In this document: piece by piece, positions 33,664 through 42,317 of the stretch | Numbering within the stretch: the stretch's first letter is position 1 | Layout: every line of letters begins with the position of its first letter | Assembly (NCBI RefSeq): GCF_002277895.1 | Contig: NZ_CP022999.1 | Span: forward strand, 868,001-932,000 | Origin: Rhizobium sp. 11515TR | Lineage (GTDB): Bacteria; Pseudomonadota; Alphaproteobacteria; Rhizobiales; Rhizobiaceae | DNA length: 64,000 nucleotides | Direction of reading: 5' to 3' | Notes under the pieces: model-generated | The model's input: the letters and a program-made list of their open reading frames with translations, nothing else | Told to the model about the DNA's origin: nothing | Database searches by the model: none | Program-made: the position numbers and the translations under genes

Positions 33664-34914
33664 ATGAAAGTCGTCGTTCTGGGTGCCGGCATCATCGGCG
33701 TGACGTCAGCCTATCAGCTTGCCAAGGCGGGCCACGAAGTCACGGTCATCGACCGGCAGCAGGGACCAGCGCTGGAGACGAGTTTTGCCAATGCCGGCGA
33801 AGTCTCCTTCGGCTACTGCTCGCCCTGGGCGGCACCCGGCATTCCCATGAAGGCGATCAAATGGCTGTTCATGCATCACGCGCCCCTCATCCTGCGCCCG
33901 AAGGTCGATGGCGCCATGCTTTCATGGCTCGTCAAGATGCTGTCCAACTGCACGTCGGAACGCTATGCGATCAACAAGAGCCGCATGCTGCGCCTTGCCG
34001 ATTACAGCCGCATTTCGCTCGCCCAACTTCGTGAAGAGACGGGTATTGCATATGACGAACGCATGCAGGGCACGCTGCAGCTCTTCCGCACGCAAGCGCA
34101 GCTCGATGCATCCGCCAAAGACGTCAAGGCTCTTGCGGCCGACGGCATTCCGTATGAGGTGCTCGATCCCGATGGCTGTATTCGCGTCGAACCGGCGCTC
34201 CGGCATGTCCGCGGCAAGATCGTCGGCGGGTTGTTGACCCCGAAGGACGAGACCGGCGACTGCTTCAAGTTCACCAATGCGCTTGCTAAAAAAGCGGTCG
34301 AGCTTGGCGTCCGGTTCCAGTACGGCACGACGATCAAAGGGCTCGACGTCCAGGGCGGGCAGGTACGTGGCGTGATGACCGATCGTGGACGCGTGGATGC
34401 GGATGCGATCGTTGTCGCGCTCGGCAGCTATTCGCCACTGTTGCTGAAGCCGCTCGGCATCAGCCTCTCCGTTTATCCGGTCAAGGGCTATTCGCTGACG
34501 ATCCCGATCACGGATGCGTCGCGCGCACCGGAATCGACGGTCATGGACGAGACCTACAAGATCGCGATCACTCGACTTGGCGATCGCATCCGCGTCGGCG
34601 GCATGGCTGAAATCTCCGGCTATACCAATGATCTCGGCCTTGCGAGACGCCGGACGCTTGAGCATTCCGTGACCGATCTCTTCCCCGGCGGCGACGTCGC
34701 CAAAGCCTCCTTCTGGTCGGGCCTGCGGCCGATGACGCCGGATGGCACGCCGGTCATCGGACCGACGAAGATCAAGGGGCTTTATCTCAATACCGGTCAT
34801 GGCACGCTTGGATGGACCATGAGTTCCGGTTCGGCTCGCGTCATCAGCGATCTCGTCAGCGGCCGCAAGCCTGATATCGACGCGACCGATCTCGCCATCA
34901 GCCGTTACGTCTGA
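33664..34914 (+). CDS. dadA: D-amino acid dehydrogenase small subunit
   Basis: The 416-residue flavoprotein has the FAD Rossmann motif GAGIIG (residues 7-12), the NAGEVSFGYCSPWAAPG segment typical of DadA, GGLLTPKDETGDCFKFT, and the C-terminal GHGTLGWTMSSGSARVISDL. It oxidises D-alanine and other D-amino acids to 2-oxo acids and passes electrons to the respiratory chain at the inner membrane. It follows dadX and shares its promoter and Lrp control. The length is normal. Confidence 0.95.
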   Translation: MKVVVLGAGIIGVTSAYQLAKAGHEVTVIDRQQGPALETSFANAGEVSFGYCSPWAAPGIPMKAIKWLFMHHAPLILRPKVDGAMLSWLVKMLSNCTSERYAINKSRMLRLADYSRISLAQLREETGIAYDERMQGTLQLFRTQAQLDASAKDVKALAADGIPYEVLDPDGCIRVEPALRHVRGKIVGGLLTPKDETGDCFKFTNALAKKAVELGVRFQYGTTIKGLDVQGGQVRGVMTDRGRVDADAIVVALGSYSPLLLKPLGISLSVYPVKGYSLTIPITDASRAPESTVMDETYKIAITRLGDRIRVGGMAEISGYTNDLGLARRRTLEHSVTDLFPGGDVAKASFWSGLRPMTPDGTPVIGPTKIKGLYLNTGHGTLGWTMSSGSARVISDLVSGRKPDIDATDLAISRYV

Positions 34915-34947
34915 CCCGCAGGCTTGCGCGTAAGCGCTCCGGAAAAG

Positions 34948-34968
34948 CGGCGGGCTTATCACCCGCCG
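34948..34968. terminator. Hairpin between convergent dadA and MFS genes
   Basis: CGGCGGG (34948-34954) pairs with CCCGCCG (34962-34968) around a 7-base loop, between the dadA stop (34914) and the convergent MFS stop (34976). Only a short T-rich stretch follows, so it is a candidate bidirectional terminator. Confidence 0.45.
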
Positions 34969-34975
34969 ATTTCGA

Positions 34976-36172
34976 TCAATGCCGCGGTATTCGTGGCAGG
35001 AAGATCGTGAATAATCCCAACAACGGCAGATACGAGCAGAGCGTGTAGACGAAGGGAATGCCGCGCGCATCGGCAAAATCGCCGAGCCAGGCCGCACCCA
35101 GTCCACCCGCCCCAAAGGCGAAGCCGAAGAAGATGCCACCGATCAGCCCGACGCGGCCGGGAATCAGCTCCTGCGCAAAGACGACGATCGCCGGGAAGGC
35201 CGAGGCAAGCACGAGGCCGATGACAACGGTCAGGACGCAGGTCCAGAACAGGTTCGCATAGGGCATCATTAGCGCGAAGGGGATGACGCCGAGGATCGAG
35301 AACCAGATCACGAAACGCGCGCCCAGACGGTCGCCCACCGGCCCGCCCATGATGGTGCCAACAGCAACGGAGCCGAGGAAGAGGAACAGCATCAGCTGCG
35401 CATCGCGGACATCGAGATGGAACTTGTCGATGACGTAGAAGGTGAAATAGCTCGAAATGCTCGCCATATAGACATTCTTCGTCGCCGTCAGCAGGATGAG
35501 AATGGCAAGCGCCCACATTGCCTTGTTGCGCGCGATCGGCAAGGCGCGGCTCGGGGCGGGACGCGCCGACTGCTGCCGACGATGGTTGATGAACCAGTTG
35601 CTGACCCAGCTCAGAACGATGAAGCCGATGACGGCCAGCACCGAAAGCCAGGCCACACTCTTCTGGCCGTTCTGCAGGACGAAAAAGGCGGCGATCAGCG
35701 GCCCGATCGCCGAGCCGGCGTTGCCGCCGAGCTGGAACAGCGACTGCGCCAGCCCGTGACGTCCGCCCGAAGCGAGGCGGGCAACGCGCGATGCTTCCGG
35801 ATGGAAGACGGCCGAGCCGAAGCCGATCAGGCTGGCCGCGATCAGGAGCACGCCGAAACTGCCGGCGTAGCCAAGCAACAGCAGGCCCGCGAAGGTGCTG
35901 ACCATGCCGACGGGCAGCGAATAGGGCATCGGCCATTTGTCGGTGACGATACCGACTACCGGCTGCAGCAGCGATGCGGTGATCTGGAACATCATCGTCA
36001 ACAGGCCGATCTGTACGAAATCGAGCGTGTAATTCTCTCTGAACATCGGATAGAGCGATGTCAGCAGCGATTGCATCGTATCGTTCAGCAGATGACAGGT
36101 GCTGACCGCCATAACGATCGACATCGTCGTCTTTTGATATCGGGCCTGCGTACCCGCAACTTCCGCAACCAT
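34976..36172 (-). CDS. Fosmidomycin resistance (Fsr)-like MFS exporter
   Basis: The 398-residue protein has 12 helices and Fsr-type features: HLLNDTMQSLLTSLYPMFRE in TM1, FHPEASRVARLASGGRHGLAQS after TM4, and FQLGGNAGSAIGPLIAAFFV. Fsr proteins export drugs such as fosmidomycin, but the natural substrate is unknown. The ATG at 36172 has a GGAGGA site; the 50-codon upstream extension is not protein-like. It is divergent from the AraC gene, whose operator overlaps its own start, so the AraC protein probably controls this exporter. In E. coli the analogous NimR/NimT pair exports 2-nitroimidazole. Confidence 0.88.
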   Translation of the reverse strand: MVAEVAGTQARYQKTTMSIVMAVSTCHLLNDTMQSLLTSLYPMFRENYTLDFVQIGLLTMMFQITASLLQPVVGIVTDKWPMPYSLPVGMVSTFAGLLLLGYAGSFGVLLIAASLIGFGSAVFHPEASRVARLASGGRHGLAQSLFQLGGNAGSAIGPLIAAFFVLQNGQKSVAWLSVLAVIGFIVLSWVSNWFINHRRQQSARPAPSRALPIARNKAMWALAILILLTATKNVYMASISSYFTFYVIDKFHLDVRDAQLMLFLFLGSVAVGTIMGGPVGDRLGARFVIWFSILGVIPFALMMPYANLFWTCVLTVVIGLVLASAFPAIVVFAQELIPGRVGLIGGIFFGFAFGAGGLGAAWLGDFADARGIPFVYTLCSYLPLLGLFTIFLPRIPRH

Positions 36173-36259
36173 GTGGGGAATCCTCCTGCGCCGGCGAGAC
36201 TTGCCGACGATATGACTTGATCCGCCTTTAGCACGGCTTGCGAATGTCCTTCTTTCGTG

Positions 36260-36292
36260 TTTTGGTCCAATAGTTTCTCGATTGGGCCAAAA
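36260..36292. promoter_or_regulatory. 12-bp inverted repeat overlapping the araC-type start codon
   Basis: TTTTGGTCCAAT (36260-36271) and ATTGGGCCAAAA (36281-36292) are inverted with 11 of 12 matches and a 9-base centre. The right arm ends on the first base of the regulator's ATG. It is a strong candidate operator for the AraC-type regulator, controlling itself and the divergent exporter gene 88 bases away. Confidence 0.7.
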
Positions 36293-37128
36293 TGGAAAAG
36301 CTATCGAAACAGTTGTTGGCAACCCTCGACGACGACCATGTGCGAAACATGCGCTGGATGGAGGAATCGCCGGCCGACGTGCTCGTCCATAGCGCCGAGC
36401 CGCCGCAGGGCTACACGGTTCCCTGGCATCACCACCGCCGCACGCAGCTGCTTTGCATCTTCTCCGGCGTCGCCCTGATCATGACGGCGCGCGGTCGCTG
36501 GATGGTGCCGCCCGGCCATGCCCTTTTCATCCCCGTCGGGATGGAACATTCGATCGAGATCTTGAGCAATGTCAGCATGAAATCCGTCTACGTGACGCCG
36601 CGCAGCCAGCCAGCAAAGGATGAAGCGCCGCGCGTCGTCGAAGTGACCGACCTTGCCCGCAGCCTGCTGCTCGAAGCCATTCGGCTGCGGGAGGCGCCGG
36701 TCAGCCATCGCAAGGCCAAGCTCGTTCTGTCGCTACTGGTCGAGGAAATCGCAACGTTGCCCGAGCGTCCGCTCGGCCTGCCCTTCCCGTCCGACCGCCG
36801 ATTGACCGCGCTCTGCCGCGACTATCTCTCCAACCCATCCCCCAACGCCCGATTGGACGACTGGGCAGAAAAGCTTTCGGTGAGCCGCCGCACCTTTACC
36901 AGGCAGTTCCGCAAGGAAACCGGCATCAGCTTCACCACCTGGCGGCAGCAGGCCAGCGTCTTTGCCTGCCTTCCACAACTGGCCGAAGGCCAGCCCGTCA
37001 CCAATGTTGCGCTCGAAGCGGGATACGAAAGTGTGGCGGCATTCACTACCATGTTCCGACGCATGCTCGGCACTTCGCCGCGCAGCTACATGGCCAGCCG
37101 TTGGACTTTCGACCGGCAAACGGCTTGA
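36292..37128 (+). CDS. AraC-family regulator (NimR-like, cupin plus HTH)
   Basis: The 278-residue protein has an N-terminal cupin sensor domain (residues 25-110, WHHHRRTQLL and VPPGHALFIPVGMEHSIE) and two C-terminal helix-turn-helix units (DDWAEKLSVSRRTFTRQFRK and ALEAGYESVAAFTTMFRRMLG, then SPRSYM). This matches the NimR/YeaM branch, whose genes sit divergent to MFS exporters, as here. A palindrome overlaps its start codon. The corrin gene cobF begins 63 bases downstream on the same strand and could be reached by read-through. Confidence 0.92.
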   Translation: MEKLSKQLLATLDDDHVRNMRWMEESPADVLVHSAEPPQGYTVPWHHHRRTQLLCIFSGVALIMTARGRWMVPPGHALFIPVGMEHSIEILSNVSMKSVYVTPRSQPAKDEAPRVVEVTDLARSLLLEAIRLREAPVSHRKAKLVLSLLVEEIATLPERPLGLPFPSDRRLTALCRDYLSNPSPNARLDDWAEKLSVSRRTFTRQFRKETGISFTTWRQQASVFACLPQLAEGQPVTNVALEAGYESVAAFTTMFRRMLGTSPRSYMASRWTFDRQTA

Positions 37129-37191
37129 GCGCTTCCTCTTGAAATGACCGGTCGCTTCCGGCAAACGGTGCAGACAACAAGGATCAGGCAC

Positions 37192-37968
37192 ATGCGGCAT
37201 ATTCACATCGTCGGTATCGGTACGGGAAACCCCGAACATCTGACCGTGCAGGCGATCAACGCGCTGAACGCAGCCGATGTTATCCTCATCCCTAGCAAGG
37301 GCGCGGCCAAGAGCGAGCTTGCCGATGTCCGGCGCGAGATATGCCAGCGCTATGTCACCAATCCAGCCATGCGCTACGTGGATTACGACGTGCCGTCGCG
37401 TCAGACGGCGGACCGCAGCTATGTGCGGAGCGTCGATGAATGGCATGACGCGATTTCCGCGACCTACGAGCGGCTGTTTCTGGAACATCTGACGGAAAGC
37501 CAAAGTGCTGCCTTCCTCATCTGGGGCGATCCCGGCCTTTATGACAGCACGCTCCGCATTCTCGAGCGTGTCGTCGCCCGCGGCAATGTTGCGCTCGACT
37601 ATAGCGTTATTCCCGGCATCACCAGCATCCAAGCGCTGACGGCAAGTCATCGCATCCCCCTCAATCTGGTCGGCAAGCCGGTTCAGATCACCACCGGTCG
37701 GCGATTGGCCGAAAGCTTTTCCGGAATTGCCGAAACGGCCGTCGTCATGCTCGACGGCGAGCAAGCCTTCAGCAAGATCGACGATCCGGACGCCTATATC
37801 TATTGGGGAGCCTATCTCGGCACCAAGGATGAGATCATCATCGCCGGCAGGCTGGCGGAGGTTTCCGAGCGGATTCTTGCGACTCGCGCCGAAGCCCGCG
37901 CCCGCCATGGATGGATCATGGATATCTACCTTATGCGCAAGGGGCGGGACTTCGACGATCTCGAATAA
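37192..37968 (+). CDS. cobF: Precorrin-6A synthase (deacetylating) CobF
   Basis: The 258-residue SAM-dependent methyltransferase has the tetrapyrrole methylase start IHIVGIGTGNPEHLTVQAI and the central LIWGDPGLYDST and VIPGITSIQAL motifs. CobF methylates precorrin-5 at C-1 with loss of the acetyl side chain, giving precorrin-6A, a step specific to the aerobic pathway. The ATG at 37192 follows an AAGGATC site; length agrees with known CobF (about 260). It is the first gene of the cob run. No cobalamin riboswitch was found before it. Confidence 0.95.
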   Translation: MRHIHIVGIGTGNPEHLTVQAINALNAADVILIPSKGAAKSELADVRREICQRYVTNPAMRYVDYDVPSRQTADRSYVRSVDEWHDAISATYERLFLEHLTESQSAAFLIWGDPGLYDSTLRILERVVARGNVALDYSVIPGITSIQALTASHRIPLNLVGKPVQITTGRRLAESFSGIAETAVVMLDGEQAFSKIDDPDAYIYWGAYLGTKDEIIIAGRLAEVSERILATRAEARARHGWIMDIYLMRKGRDFDDLE

Positions 37969-38076
37969 GCGCCAAGTACCAAATCGTTTGCCCGCCGATC
38001 CGGTTTATGCAAGGAAATGTCCCTTATGAAGGGCAGTCTTATGGTTGCGATCGACGCGCAGACAGTGGAGGAACAA

Positions 38077-39453
38077 ATGTGCTTCTCTCAGGGGGGAGCT
38101 GCCGGGAACGGCGTTGCATCGCCCCTGCCCTCCATGGTTCGCGGCGCCTGCCCCTCGCTGAGCGCGCCGATGCAGACCGGCGATGGTCTTCTCGTTCGCT
38201 TACGGCCATCGACGCCGGGCCTGACTATCGCGCAATTACGCCTCTTGGCGGAAGCAGCCGAGAGACACGGCAATGGCCTGATCGAGATCACTGCGCGCGG
38301 CAATTTTCAGCTGCGTGGTATGACGCCGCAAAGCATGCCTGGACTGGCCGCCGATATCGATCGCGCCGGCATCGTGCCGGAGAGCGGCGTCACGATCGAA
38401 GTCCCGCCGCTCAGCGGCGTCGATCCATCGGAGATCGCTGATGCGCGGGGGCTCGCTGAACGCCTGCGCAACGCAGTCGATTCCCTGCATCCCAAGCCAT
38501 TGCTGGCTGCAAAGCTCGCCATTATCGTCGACGGCGGCGGCCGGCTCGTCCTTGACGAAATCTCCGCTGATATCAGGCTGAAGGCTGTCAATGCCGCAGA
38601 TGGCAGCCAACTGTGGAGGCTTGCGATTGCCGGAACGCAGGCGACGGCTACGCCGCTTGCCGACTTGACCAGCGAGCAAGCAATTCCCGGAGTTATCACG
38701 CTGGTGAAAGCATTGACCGCAATCGGTCCACGCGCTCGCGGCCGCGATCTGGACATTGCCTCATTACGAGCGCGGTTTCCGACCATACTCGATTTTTCGC
38801 ACGCCGAAAGCACCGCCCCAGACTCGCCTGTCGGTCTCATTCCGCTCAATAAGCAGCATTCAGCCCTTGGCCTGCGACCAGCCTTCGGTCAGATCTACGC
38901 GCAAGACCTCATCCGCTTTCTCGATGTGGCCAAGCTGGCGGGAGTGCATGAAATTCGAACGGGACCAGAGCACAGCTTACTGTTGCTCGGGCTTTCTCGC
39001 GATCGCATTGAAGATATCCTCGCTGCAGCAGCAGATTCCGGCTTTCAGACACGCGCCGGTGATCCGGCAAATTATGCAATTCCCTGTGCCGGCGCCGGCG
39101 CGTGCGCTTCCGCATATTATGCGACGAGAGAGGCCGCCACCGATCTCATCAAGTTAAGCCCCGAACTGCTTGATGGGTCGCTCAAAGTGCATCTATCCGG
39201 CTGCGCAAAAGGCTGCGCCCATCCCTCTCCAACGATGCTGACCATCGTCGGTGCTGCAACGGGCTATGCTATTGTCGTAAATGGGTCAGCATCATCGGAG
39301 CCCGTGGCTTACATCCATAAGGAAGACCTGAAATCGGCGCTGGCTGCACTCGGGGAACTGGTGCGAAACAACAAAGCTGCTGGCGAATCGGCACAGCAGT
39401 GTCTTAAACGGCTCGGCCGAGACGCAATCGCGACGGCCTTACGACAGGGATAG
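38077..39453 (+). CDS. cobG: Precorrin-3B synthase CobG
   Basis: The protein (458 residues) is a nitrite/sulfite reductase-type oxygenase. It has the ferredoxin-like half domains (GDGLLVRLRPSTPGLT, ITARGNFQLRG) and the Fe-S cluster cysteines CAGAGAC (C-x5-C) with SGCAKGCAHP (C-x3-C). It hydroxylates precorrin-3A at C-20 using O2, the oxygen-dependent step that marks the aerobic pathway. The ATG at 38077 has the best ribosome site (GGAGG, five bases) and gives the usual length; in-frame ATGs at 38017, 38026 and 38041 also have plausible sites. Confidence 0.92.
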   Translation: MCFSQGGAAGNGVASPLPSMVRGACPSLSAPMQTGDGLLVRLRPSTPGLTIAQLRLLAEAAERHGNGLIEITARGNFQLRGMTPQSMPGLAADIDRAGIVPESGVTIEVPPLSGVDPSEIADARGLAERLRNAVDSLHPKPLLAAKLAIIVDGGGRLVLDEISADIRLKAVNAADGSQLWRLAIAGTQATATPLADLTSEQAIPGVITLVKALTAIGPRARGRDLDIASLRARFPTILDFSHAESTAPDSPVGLIPLNKQHSALGLRPAFGQIYAQDLIRFLDVAKLAGVHEIRTGPEHSLLLLGLSRDRIEDILAAAADSGFQTRAGDPANYAIPCAGAGACASAYYATREAATDLIKLSPELLDGSLKVHLSGCAKGCAHPSPTMLTIVGAATGYAIVVNGSASSEPVAYIHKEDLKSALAALGELVRNNKAAGESAQQCLKRLGRDAIATALRQG

Positions 39454-39455
39454 AA

Positions 39456-40088
39456 ATGCCTGACTATGACTATATCCGCGAAGGGGATGCGATCTATGAA
39501 CGCTCCTTCGCGATCATCCGCAGCGAAGCCGATCTCCAGCGTTTTCCCGAAGCCGAGGCCGATGTCGCCGTCCGCATGATCCATGCCTGCGGATTGGTGG
39601 AAGCAGCTCAGCATTTCGTGTTCTCCCCTGATTTCGTGGCATCGGCGCGGCAGGCGCTGTCTGCCGGCGCGCCGATCTTCTGCGATGCGGAAATGGTCGC
39701 CCGTGGCGTCACCCGCGCCCGCCTGCCCGCCGCAAACGAAGTAATCTGCACCTTGCAGGATCCGCGCACGGCGGAAATTGCGAAGTCCATCGGCAACACG
39801 CGTTCGGCCGCAGCCATGCATCTTTGGACAGGCCGCCTCGCCGGCTCGGTCGTTGCCATCGGCAATGCGCCGACCGCCCTCTTCCATCTTCTCGAAATGC
39901 TGCGCGACGGCGCTCCCAAGCCTGCCGCCATTATCGGCATGCCCGTCGGTTTCGTCGGCGCGGCGGAATCGAAGGATGCCCTTGCCGAAAACTCCTACGG
40001 CGTTCCCTTTGCCATCGTGCGCGGCCGGCTTGGCGGCAGCGCCATGACGGCAGCGGCACTCAACGCTCTCGCGAGGCCTGGCTTATGA
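39456..40088 (+). CDS. cobH: Precorrin-8X methylmutase CobH
   Basis: The 210-residue protein matches CobH/CbiC: VRMIHACGLVEAA with catalytic His43, GAPIFCDAEMVARGV, GNAPTALFHLLEML and GFVGAAESKDAL. It moves the methyl group from C-11 to C-12 of precorrin-8X to form hydrogenobyrinate. It begins two bases after cobG and its stop overlaps the cobI start by four bases (ATGA). Confidence 0.97.
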   Translation: MPDYDYIREGDAIYERSFAIIRSEADLQRFPEAEADVAVRMIHACGLVEAAQHFVFSPDFVASARQALSAGAPIFCDAEMVARGVTRARLPAANEVICTLQDPRTAEIAKSIGNTRSAAAMHLWTGRLAGSVVAIGNAPTALFHLLEMLRDGAPKPAAIIGMPVGFVGAAESKDALAENSYGVPFAIVRGRLGGSAMTAAALNALARPGL

Positions 40089-40822
40089 GTGCGCCGTCCA
40101 ACGGAAGTCTGATCGGTGTCGGCACCGGCCCCGGCGATCCCGAATTGCTGACGGTCAAGGCCGTCAAGGCTTTGGAGCGTGCCGACGTGGTTGCCTATTT
40201 TGCCAAGCAGGGCAGAGGCGGCAACGGCAAAGCCATCGTCGGCGAGCTTCTGGGAGCCGATGTAAAATTGCTGCCGCTCTACTATCCGGTCACCACCGAG
40301 ATCGATAAGGACGCATCGGAATATCTCAGTCAGATCACCGCTTTCTATGACGCCTCGGCCGAAATGGTGGCGGCGCATCTGCGTGAGGGAAAGACGGTTG
40401 CCGTGCTCAGCGAAGGCGATCCGCTGTTTTACGGCTCATATATGCACCTGCATGTGCGCCTTGCCGATCGCTTCCCGACCGAGGTCATTCCGGGCGTGAC
40501 GGCCATGTCCGGCTGCTGGTCGCTCGCCGGCTTGCCGATGGTGCAGGGAGACGACGTTCTCTCCGTGCTGCCGGGAACGATGGCAGAGGCTGAGCTCACC
40601 CGCCGCCTGGGCGACACGCAAGCCGCCGTCATCATGAAGGTCGGCCGCAATCTGCCAAAAATCCGCCGCGCGCTGGATGCCGCCGGCCGGCTGGAAGAAG
40701 CGATCTATGTCGAGCGCGGCACGATGGCGAACGGCGCCATGACGCCACTTGCCAGCCGCGACGATGCCGAGGCACCTTATTTCTCGTTGGTTCTGGTTCC
40801 TGGCTGGGAAAGCAGACCATGA
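40085..40822 (+). CDS. cobI: Precorrin-2 C20-methyltransferase CobI
   Basis: The 245-residue SAM methyltransferase has LIGVGTGPGDPELLTVKAVKAL at the N-terminus, AVLSEGDPLFYGSYMHLH and TEVIPGVTAMSGCW. It methylates precorrin-2 at C-20 to precorrin-3A, the commitment step. The ATG at 40085 overlaps the cobH stop and its own stop overlaps the cobJ start, giving translational coupling across cobH-I-J. The open frame extends further upstream inside cobH but is not homologous. Confidence 0.97.
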   Translation: MSAPSNGSLIGVGTGPGDPELLTVKAVKALERADVVAYFAKQGRGGNGKAIVGELLGADVKLLPLYYPVTTEIDKDASEYLSQITAFYDASAEMVAAHLREGKTVAVLSEGDPLFYGSYMHLHVRLADRFPTEVIPGVTAMSGCWSLAGLPMVQGDDVLSVLPGTMAEAELTRRLGDTQAAVIMKVGRNLPKIRRALDAAGRLEEAIYVERGTMANGAMTPLASRDDAEAPYFSLVLVPGWESRP

Positions 40823-41583
40823 GCGGGCGTCTCTATGTCATCGGCACCGGCCCCGGCAATCCCGCGCAAACCACGCCGGAGGCGCTGGCTGCGGTCGCGG
40901 ACGCTCATGAATTTTACGGCTATGGTCCTTATCTCGACCGCCTGACGCTGCGCGACGACCAGATCCGTCAGGCATCGGACAATCGCGAGGAATTGGATCG
41001 CGCCAAGGTGGCGCTGCAGCGGGCGGCGGTCGGCATCAATGTCTGCGTCGTCTCTGGCGGCGATCCTGGCGTCTTCGCCATGGCGGCCGCCGTTTGCGAG
41101 GCGATCGATCACGGTCCGGCAGAATGGCGCACAATCGACCTTGTGGTCGTGCCCGGCATTACGGCCATGCTTGCAGTCGCTGCGCGCATTGGCGCGCCTC
41201 TCGGGCACGATTTTTGCGCCATCTCGCTATCGGACAATTTGAAGCCCTGGCCGCTGATCGAAAACCGGCTTCGTGCGGTCGCCGAAGCAGGCTTCGTGAT
41301 TGCGCTCTACAATCCGATCAGCAAGGCTCGCCCCTGGCAACTCGGCAAAGCCTTCGAAATTCTGCGCGCCGTACTGCCCGGTGAAACACCTGTCATCTTC
41401 GGCCGGGCCGCCGGTCGTCCTGACGAGCGGATGACGGTGGCTCGGCTCGCAGATGCGGAGGCGGCACAAGCGGATATGGCGACCTGCGTCATCATCGGCT
41501 CGACCGAAACCTGCGTCATCGCCCGCGAAGGACGTCCGGATCTGGTCTATACGCCGCGTTTCATCAGAGAAGAGACGAAATGA
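40819..41583 (+). CDS. cobJ: Precorrin-3B C17-methyltransferase CobJ
   Basis: The 254-residue protein has RLYVIGTGPGNPAQTTPEAL, VCVVSGGDPGVFAMAA and VVPGITAMLAVAARIGAPLGHDFCAISLSD, all diagnostic of CobJ/CbiH. It methylates C-17 of precorrin-3B and contracts the ring, giving precorrin-4. Its last 37 bases overlap the end of cobK on the opposite strand. The start overlaps the cobI stop by four bases. Confidence 0.97.
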   Translation: MSGRLYVIGTGPGNPAQTTPEALAAVADAHEFYGYGPYLDRLTLRDDQIRQASDNREELDRAKVALQRAAVGINVCVVSGGDPGVFAMAAAVCEAIDHGPAEWRTIDLVVVPGITAMLAVAARIGAPLGHDFCAISLSDNLKPWPLIENRLRAVAEAGFVIALYNPISKARPWQLGKAFEILRAVLPGETPVIFGRAAGRPDERMTVARLADAEAAQADMATCVIIGSTETCVIAREGRPDLVYTPRFIREETK

Positions 41584-42317
41584 TCGATCCGACCGAGCGC
41601 AGCCTCCACCGTTTCGACCACCGGCAGACCGGCGGCCTCAGCGCGCTCGACCATAATCACCTTGACGCTAAGCTGCCTTGCGGCCTCGATCTTGCCGTAG
41701 GTCGCGTCACCGCCGCTGTTCTTGGCGACGACGACCTCGATCTGATGCTGTCGCAGCATGTCAAGCTCGTCGGCCAGGCGAAACGGACCCCGGCTGTGAA
41801 TGTAGCTGACATGCGGCACCGTCAGCGGCGGCTCGACGGGATCGACGCTGCGGACCCAATAATGGTGCTGCGGCGCGGCGTTCGCCTGATGCGCCTCCTG
41901 ACGGCCGGTTGCAAGGAAGACACGCAAGGGCTTGGCGCCAAGTGTAGCGATAGCTTGCGAAACGCTGTGCACGGAAAGCCAGTCATCGCCTCCGACCGGC
42001 ATCCATGCGGGACGGCGCAGCGCGAAAGCGGACACATGGCATTGAGCAGCAGCCGCTGCGGCATTGGCCGAGATGCGGGCTGCAAAAGGATGCGTGGCAT
42101 CTACCAACAGGTCGATCTCTTTGTCGCTGACATAGCGGGCAAGCCCCTCAGCGCCGCCGAAACCGCCGCTGCGCACCGGAACGGGCTGGGGCGCCGGATC
42201 GGCGGTTCGTCCGGCAAACGACAGGATGACCTCGAAATCCGCTCGCGAGGCAAGAGCCGCCGCCAGCGCTCGGGCCTCGGTCGTGCCGCCGAGGATCAGA
42301 ATGCGGACCTTGCCCAT
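41547..42317 (-). CDS. cobK: Precorrin-6A reductase CobK
   Basis: The 256-residue protein starts MGKVRILILGGTTEARALA and has LLVDATHPFAARISANA and VVVAKNSGGDATYGKIEAAR, the CobK/CbiJ signatures. It reduces precorrin-6A to precorrin-6B with NADPH. It lies on the strand opposite to all other cob genes. Its 3' end overlaps cobJ by 37 bases, and its ATG (42315-42317) shares two bases with the cobL ATG (42316-42318). Any transcript running from cobJ into cobL would be antisense to the whole gene. Confidence 0.95.
   Translation of the reverse strand: MGKVRILILGGTTEARALAAALASRADFEVILSFAGRTADPAPQPVPVRSGGFGGAEGLARYVSDKEIDLLVDATHPFAARISANAAAAAAQCHVSAFALRRPAWMPVGGDDWLSVHSVSQAIATLGAKPLRVFLATGRQEAHQANAAPQHHYWVRSVDPVEPPLTVPHVSYIHSRGPFRLADELDMLRQHQIEVVVAKNSGGDATYGKIEAARQLSVKVIMVERAEAAGLPVVETVEAALGRIDHFVSSLMKRGV

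Noticed and set aside
33922..35139. Minus-strand open frame of 405 codons opposite dadA
   Set aside because: dadA on the plus strand has all family motifs; the antisense frame has none.
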